A stretch of 64,000 nt of DNA from Mucor racemosus (Eukaryota; Mucoromycota; Mucoromycetes; Mucorales; Mucoraceae), in the NCBI GenBank assembly GCA_027405735.1, contig JAPEHQ010000002.1:2356001-2420000 (forward strand). Direction: 5' to 3'. This document shows, piece by piece, positions 58,910 to 64,000 of this stretch (the first letter of the stretch is position 1; each line of letters opens with the position of its first letter). The notes below the pieces were generated by a model. It did no database searches. It had not been told where the DNA came from and saw only the letters and a list, made by a program, of their open reading frames with translations. The translations under genes were made by a program, and so were the position numbers.

Positions 58910-59951
58910 GCTGAAACAAAATCATTTACATCTTTTAACCAATTTACATACTCCTTTTGCTCTTTATAATCAACATAATCTGGTAAAAATGTAGCTAAAG
59001 CTGTATCAATACCACGTTCTTCTAAATAACGAGTAAATGTTGTTTGAATTTGTTCATCCAATTCGTCATAAACAGGCCCCATATAAAGATCTTGTCTTTG
59101 CTCTCCAACATCTACAGATGTAACATCTTGAATCATTTGCCCTTGTTTGAAATATCTAACAGCATCAATGTGTAAATATCCGTCTTGAGCAACTGTATTT
59201 AATACCAAGCTGCCTTTATCTTCCTTTTCAATGACAACTGTCGCACGCACAGGGAATGAAACATCGTCTAAATCTTGATCTTTAATAGCTGTTGTAACCT
59301 CTTCTTCTCTCTCCTTTTCGTCTACAACATCTGTTGTATCTTTTGATATAGGATGCTCGTCTTCTAGAATTTCTTCCTCTGTAAATTCTTCTACAGTATT
59401 GTTGATGTCAGAAATTGAAAAAATGACATTGATCCTAGAAAGGTGTTTGCATGAATTATCGAATTTTTTCCGTTGATTTATATAATATATTTACTTTTCA
59501 TTGCCAAATGTACGTGTTAAAGTAACCTTATCATGGCCTAGTTTATCTTCAATCTAATAGAATAAATTGTTAGAAACTTTTTTCTTGGATGATTAACACT
59601 ACTCACTTGAAATAAATTAGATTCTAAAAATTCAGTAATAAAAGCAGGTGCTTCGGTTTCGGTTTTTTCAAACTGCAATTCTTCTTCCAACAAATGAACA
59701 AGATCAGGATCAACTAGAGATTTAAAGCATTAGTTTGATGAGAATACAAAGTATAAAACAACCAGCTTACCATCACCACTACTGAAACGAGGTACACCAG
59801 CTGTAAAGGCTCTTTGACTAGCTATGATAGCAGGCTGTAAGAAGGTTTTCTTCATGACAGGTCGAATAAATGCATTTTTATAAGCAATACGAGCGATAGG
59901 TTGAGCTCTTGCTGTATTCAATAAAGGACGTAAAAATCTGAAACTAGACAT
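58906..59951 (-). CDS. MAM33/p32-family mitochondrial acidic matrix protein
   Basis: Four exons (59951-59771, 59713-59607, 59553-59495, 59434-58906) encode about 291 aa. The N-terminus (MSSFRFLRPLLNTARAQ and on) is Arg-rich without acidic residues, a clear mitochondrial presequence. The mature part has VTLTRTFGNEKINVIFSISD, an acidic insert, VVIEKEDKGSLVLN, MGPVYDELDEQIQTTFTRYL and ERGIDTALATFLPDYVDYKE, the order typical of MAM33/p32. The protein forms a doughnut-shaped trimer in the matrix and supports respiration and mitoribosome function. The last four bases overlap the convergent FHA gene. Confidence 0.93.
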
Positions 59952-61098
59952 GGCAGTTTCGTTTAAAGTGAAAAATAATGTTTATATTGCAAAACACAAG
60001 TATTGATTAAATGTGCAGGCCGTTTCCTTGCTGCTTTAGAGGATTGTGTTCGGGGATTTGATGCTGCTTTCCATCTTTCCATTATGTGGCTTGCGATTTC
60101 ATTGAGTCATCTTTCACGATCTATTCTAAACATTGCTGATATAAATATACGATGTTTAAGTGTATATATTAACAATAAATTTAAGCTATTAGTTGAGATA
60201 TAAGGGAAGTTATCTATCCTCAAAACGATGGTTTATGTAACAAAAATGCTGTAACTGAGAAATACCTTGTTTGTCTTTAAAATACATCATACTAGAATTC
60301 TCCAAAGCAATAACAAAAACAAAAAATAGTATGTGAAAAAGACACATCTGTTTATATTTTTTTATTATAAAGGGGTCTATGTATCATGCGATTTTAGCTT
60401 TTAACAATCCTTTACAAACAGCATTATGACATTTTTTTTTGGCATTATCATCGTCAAAAGCAGCAAGCGCCAATATTTACAGCGGCGCTTAAAATATTAG
60501 ACAGCAACAGCGGCAAGCAGTGTGAATCAAGCGTATTTGGGTATCTAACATCATAGGATATCGAATATACAAAGGTTTAAGCAATGTAGATTGTTTGATT
60601 ACCAACTAGACCAGTGGATCAACCTGATACCATTACTTGTCAAGAGATTAAATAAGCCCAAAAAAGAAATAAGCCCAAAAAAGAAGTAGACCCAAAAAAA
60701 AATTTTTTTCTCACAAAAGAATCATAAAAAAAAAAAAAAACGGCATGATGAAATATTCCATTTACACAAATAAGTTCTAGTTAGTTTCTTTAGTAATCTC
60801 ATATTGAGATGATACATATAAACACTGTGCGTGCGTGCGTGCTTTGTTCATTTAATTTGTACTAAAGCCCGTTTACTAATAAAAGTTTTACGTTTTATCC
60901 CTAATATTATCATTGTATGTTTGTTTTTTCTATTTGATTCACGCCACACTATTAAGGGAAAAAATAAGAGTATCAAGGATTTTAATAATGAAATAATAAA
61001 GCACACAGATGATGAGAAAGTAAAAAAGGATAGGGTATAGTTAATAATAGTATATATTTTTGCAAGTGTTTTGTATGAAAAATTGATTAATCTTTGAT
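59952..61098. other. Gene-free region
   Basis: No gene seen. Includes short imperfect AATAAGCCCAAAAAAGAA repeats at about 60650-60710 and T/A tracts. Confidence 0.5.
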
Positions 61099-62519
61099 TT
61101 AGGATGATGAACGGGGTTGATGATGATGATGACTCGATCCTATCCCACCACCATTACCACCATCACCAAATGCCGATTCTTCACCCGAGTAACTTACTTC
61201 TGAAGGATCTCTAATAGTTGTATTCATATTAACATTATTACCACGGTAAACGCCTGTTAAATCCGTATGTGTTAAATGTCTAGCTCTTCTTGTCTTGATC
61301 CCAGGCGGTGAAGTCGTTAAATTTAATAAAGCTCTTGGAATTGGTAATAATCCTGTCATTCTTCTTGCTGCCCAAAAGCATACATTCATTGGTAAAAACA
61401 TAAATGTTACTAACAATCGTTGTGCTGATTTACGTTGATCTTGTTCAATACTGTAACATATAAATTGATCAAAATCTTGTTGTTTTTGGTCAATTTCTGT
61501 AAATCGTTCTTCAGACCACGAGCGAAGTGATGATTCCTTCTTTTCAAATCGTTTCATTGCTTTAGTTAACTGTTGAATACTTGGAGTAATGCCTTGAGCA
61601 ACCTATGTAATCCATGTCAATACCGAATGCATTTTTGAAATATATATAATAAACATACTTGTCCAAGATCTCGCTTTGTAGCAAAGGCTTTTCTTAATAC
61701 ATCCATTTCATCTTCCATCATTTCAACCTTTTTCTGCAACATTTCAATTTCTGTTTCATCTACTTGCATTTCACTTTGTAAAAACAATGTTCTTTCACGC
61801 AAGAGAGCCATGACATGAACCAATGGCTTTAATGTTGCAGCTAATACAAATACAGTAACATTAAATGTGCTCATGTATTTTTCATAATTGCTCAGGAAAT
61901 ATCGGCTGTATTGAAGTGTATAACCGGCAATTGCAGGTGACATGATGACCCAAGCTAAACCTATCAATTCATGTCTCCTTAACTCTTCTTCAACGAATGA
62001 TTTACGCTTCATGGCAAATTCTTTTCGTTTAGAATCCATGAAATGACTTGAAGATTGCTGTTGTTGTTGTTGAGCAGCATATTAATGAATCATTCGTCTT
62101 GATTTTGCGCTTTCATAATAAGACCATGGAACTAATATATAAAAAGGGTTATATGTCTGTTATGATATATCTGACATGACTTTACCTGTAATCCACTTAT
62201 AAACATAATATAAAATCAAGAGTATCATGATAAGGTCACTCCATACTTCAGCACTTCCTGCAACAAATGCACCCAAAGTGGGGATAACTGCCAATATAAT
62301 AGGCCATGAAATGGAAGACGAAAATTCATCTTTGCTGTTGTTATGGTCCGCATTGGTTGATGTTGTACGATTATTGTAACTATTACGGGTACCAGTACGA
62401 CGGGTAGCAGGTGAAGGTGTACTAGGCTGATGATGATGTTGCTGTTGCTGTTGTGTTGAATAAGAACGTGGCTTATATCCACGCAAGAAACCATCATCTT
62501 GTTCTGTATCTACTGGCAT
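61099..62519 (-). pseudogene. Fungal membrane/coiled-coil protein with one in-frame stop
   Basis: Exons 62519-62186, 62131-61659 and 61602-61099 keep one frame across 437 codons except for a TAA at 62084-62082. The N-terminus is Gln/His/Ser-rich. Two membrane spans follow (WPIILAVIPTLGAFV and LIMILLILYYVYKW), then VPWSYYESAKSRRMIH, the stop, a Gln run, and EELRRHELIGLAWVI with two further hydrophobic segments. Next come a coiled coil (about EIEMLQKKVEMMEDEMDVL), another long helix and a hydrophobic LLVTFMFLPMNVCFWAA before a Gly/His-rich tail. It is probably an integral membrane protein of unknown role; no family name is offered. The frame stays open and apparently constrained on both sides of the stop, so a recent nonsense change, readthrough or a base-call error are all possible. 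Confidence 0.6.
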
Positions 62520-64000
62520 TTTTGCTAGATAAACTAAAAAGAAGAAGAAAAAAAAGGAATTATCAAAAGATAAAACGCGAGTGAAATAGTTTTTATTTTA
62601 TAATACATTTTTATTTCCCCTTTATGCTAAAAGCACATAGCACAACAAACATCAGAAGACACATAAACAAGGATGCTGTGGTTTCTCAAAAATTGATATA
62701 TTAAAAACTATGCTTAAAACAAGCGTATTTCCGCATTATTTTCTTTTTTTTTTTTTTTTTTTCCTTTTTCTGATATTAATCGGTATGCTAATCATTTTAT
62801 TATAGACATAACAGCAGCGTTGTAACTTATAGACAATAGCAAGATTATCATAATCCTGCACAATGAAACATTGTAATATATTATTGAAATTCGGCAAAAA
62901 CGGTGCTATGTGTGATTTGCTATATAAATTGTTCTCGTTTAAAGTTTATTGTTGTTTATTATTAATGTGTATACACACAAATAATTTAGATCAGGTTACC
63001 CAGATACCATAGTCTTTCGGTTATACGTTGTTTATCATGTATAGTACATTGTTCACGTCTACTGGTGTATTTAAATGCTGTCGTTGTAGCAAACATTTGG
63101 TCACAAAGTTTTATTTTCTTGATATAAATGAATAATTTAGCGTAGAAAATTACTTTATTCGATTATATTCTACTCCAACTGTCTGTTAGACATGTAGGAC
63201 TAGGAATAGTAGGCAGCAAAGTCGAGTAAAGGGGCCTTCTGATATGGTTGTGAAAAGCAAACAAAAATTACCCCTGAATCGGAGTTGAGGCATCGGATTA
63301 TTACAGTCGCTCTTTCTTGATCTGGCCATTTAAGAGATATGCAAAACTTTTAAAGGGTTTTTCAACACATCCAATTATTTGCAGTCGCTTAGAAAATCGA
63401 TTTTATAATAAAACTTGGCATCTACAATAAATTTTAAATCTTTTTTCTTAGGGTAATGCCAGGATTTCCAACTGTTCAAAAGAAAACGTATGTTTAAACA
63501 TGAATATAATTGAAATGCACTAATATGATTTCGAATATCAAAAATGTTAATTTATACATTACGTGCTACATTTTTAGTAGACATCTAGATCCTTTAACGC
63601 TTGATCCAGATCAGTGAATCACATTTGTTTGGTTCGGGACCTAAAACATATTATATCTTTTTGATGAAATATGATCAAAAAGAACTCCTTTCTTCATCGC
63701 ACAAAGCTCATCTTATACAAATCATTATATAGGCAGCTTCGTTTATGTTAAATTGTATAGCATTTAGAACCTTTAACTTATAGTATTTAGTCTGTGTTAA
63801 TATTGCAACAATTATGAGAACAATACATTTCGTATTTTTTTCACTCCACACATTGTTGTATTCCACATTAATCATATCATTTGGGATGCGGTATATGGAT
63901 GAACGATTAAGATATATATGTCAGAATTATATATTCTATATATATATATATGCTTCAATGCAATTCATTCCTTATTATCTTTCTTTTGATCTTTTGTCAT
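62520..64000. other. Gene-free region
   Basis: About 1.5 kb of AT-rich sequence downstream of the last gene, with a T tract near 62744-62762. No gene or recognised repeat is seen. Confidence 0.5.

Overview
This window looks like nuclear DNA of an AT-rich early-diverging fungus, most likely Mucoromycota (Mucorales). The genes have short GT..AG introns, mostly 50-90 nt, and TATAAAAAGGG-type TATA boxes 50-90 nt before several starts. The protein families and their closest-looking relatives are fungal. This placement is inference from protein character; no search was run.

Layout. 0.5-3.7 kb: tandem ribonucleotide reductase small-subunit paralogs, one intronless and one with an intron. 3.7-8.3 kb: gene-free and repeat-rich. 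8.3-13.8 kb, all on the minus strand: an MFS hexose transporter, a PKA catalytic subunit and a secreted GH16 beta-glucanase. 13.8-26.7 kb: a transposon graveyard with nested insertions. A TNP2/CACTA-like transposase relic is split at 18021/23474 by a 5.45 kb element with inverted ends and a 3-bp duplication (ATG). That element holds its own degraded transposase N-terminus and a 487-bp TA-flanked MITE with perfect 18-bp terminal inverted repeats. 26.8-31.8 kb: a GIGYF/Smy2-type GYF protein and an Mo25/Hym1 scaffold. 33-37.3 kb, minus strand: 3-ketoacyl-CoA thiolase, two tiny WHEP-like helical proteins, and the peroxin PEX16. 37.3-46.8 kb: a second repeat-rich block. 46.8-51.3 kb: PUS1-like pseudouridine synthase, an SDR oxidoreductase and a DUF676 lipase. 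52.6-54.0 kb: a decayed TnpB/Fanzor-like gene. 56.0-62.5 kb: a single-C2 protein, ceramide glucosyltransferase, an FHA protein, MAM33, and a membrane/coiled-coil protein carrying one in-frame stop.

Most genes are housekeeping. There is loose thematic grouping: thiolase and PEX16 both concern peroxisomes, and PKA lies next to a hexose transporter. There are no bacterial-style operons. The most interesting material is the nested mobile elements, three copies of a repeat that carries a dynein-intermediate-chain exon fragment, a repeat family with a conserved peptide in all three copies, the Fanzor-like relic, an RFX/X-box-like site in front of only one of the two RNR genes, and a FHA/MAM33 pair whose stop codons overlap. 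All exon boundaries were read by eye from reading-frame continuity and splice consensus.
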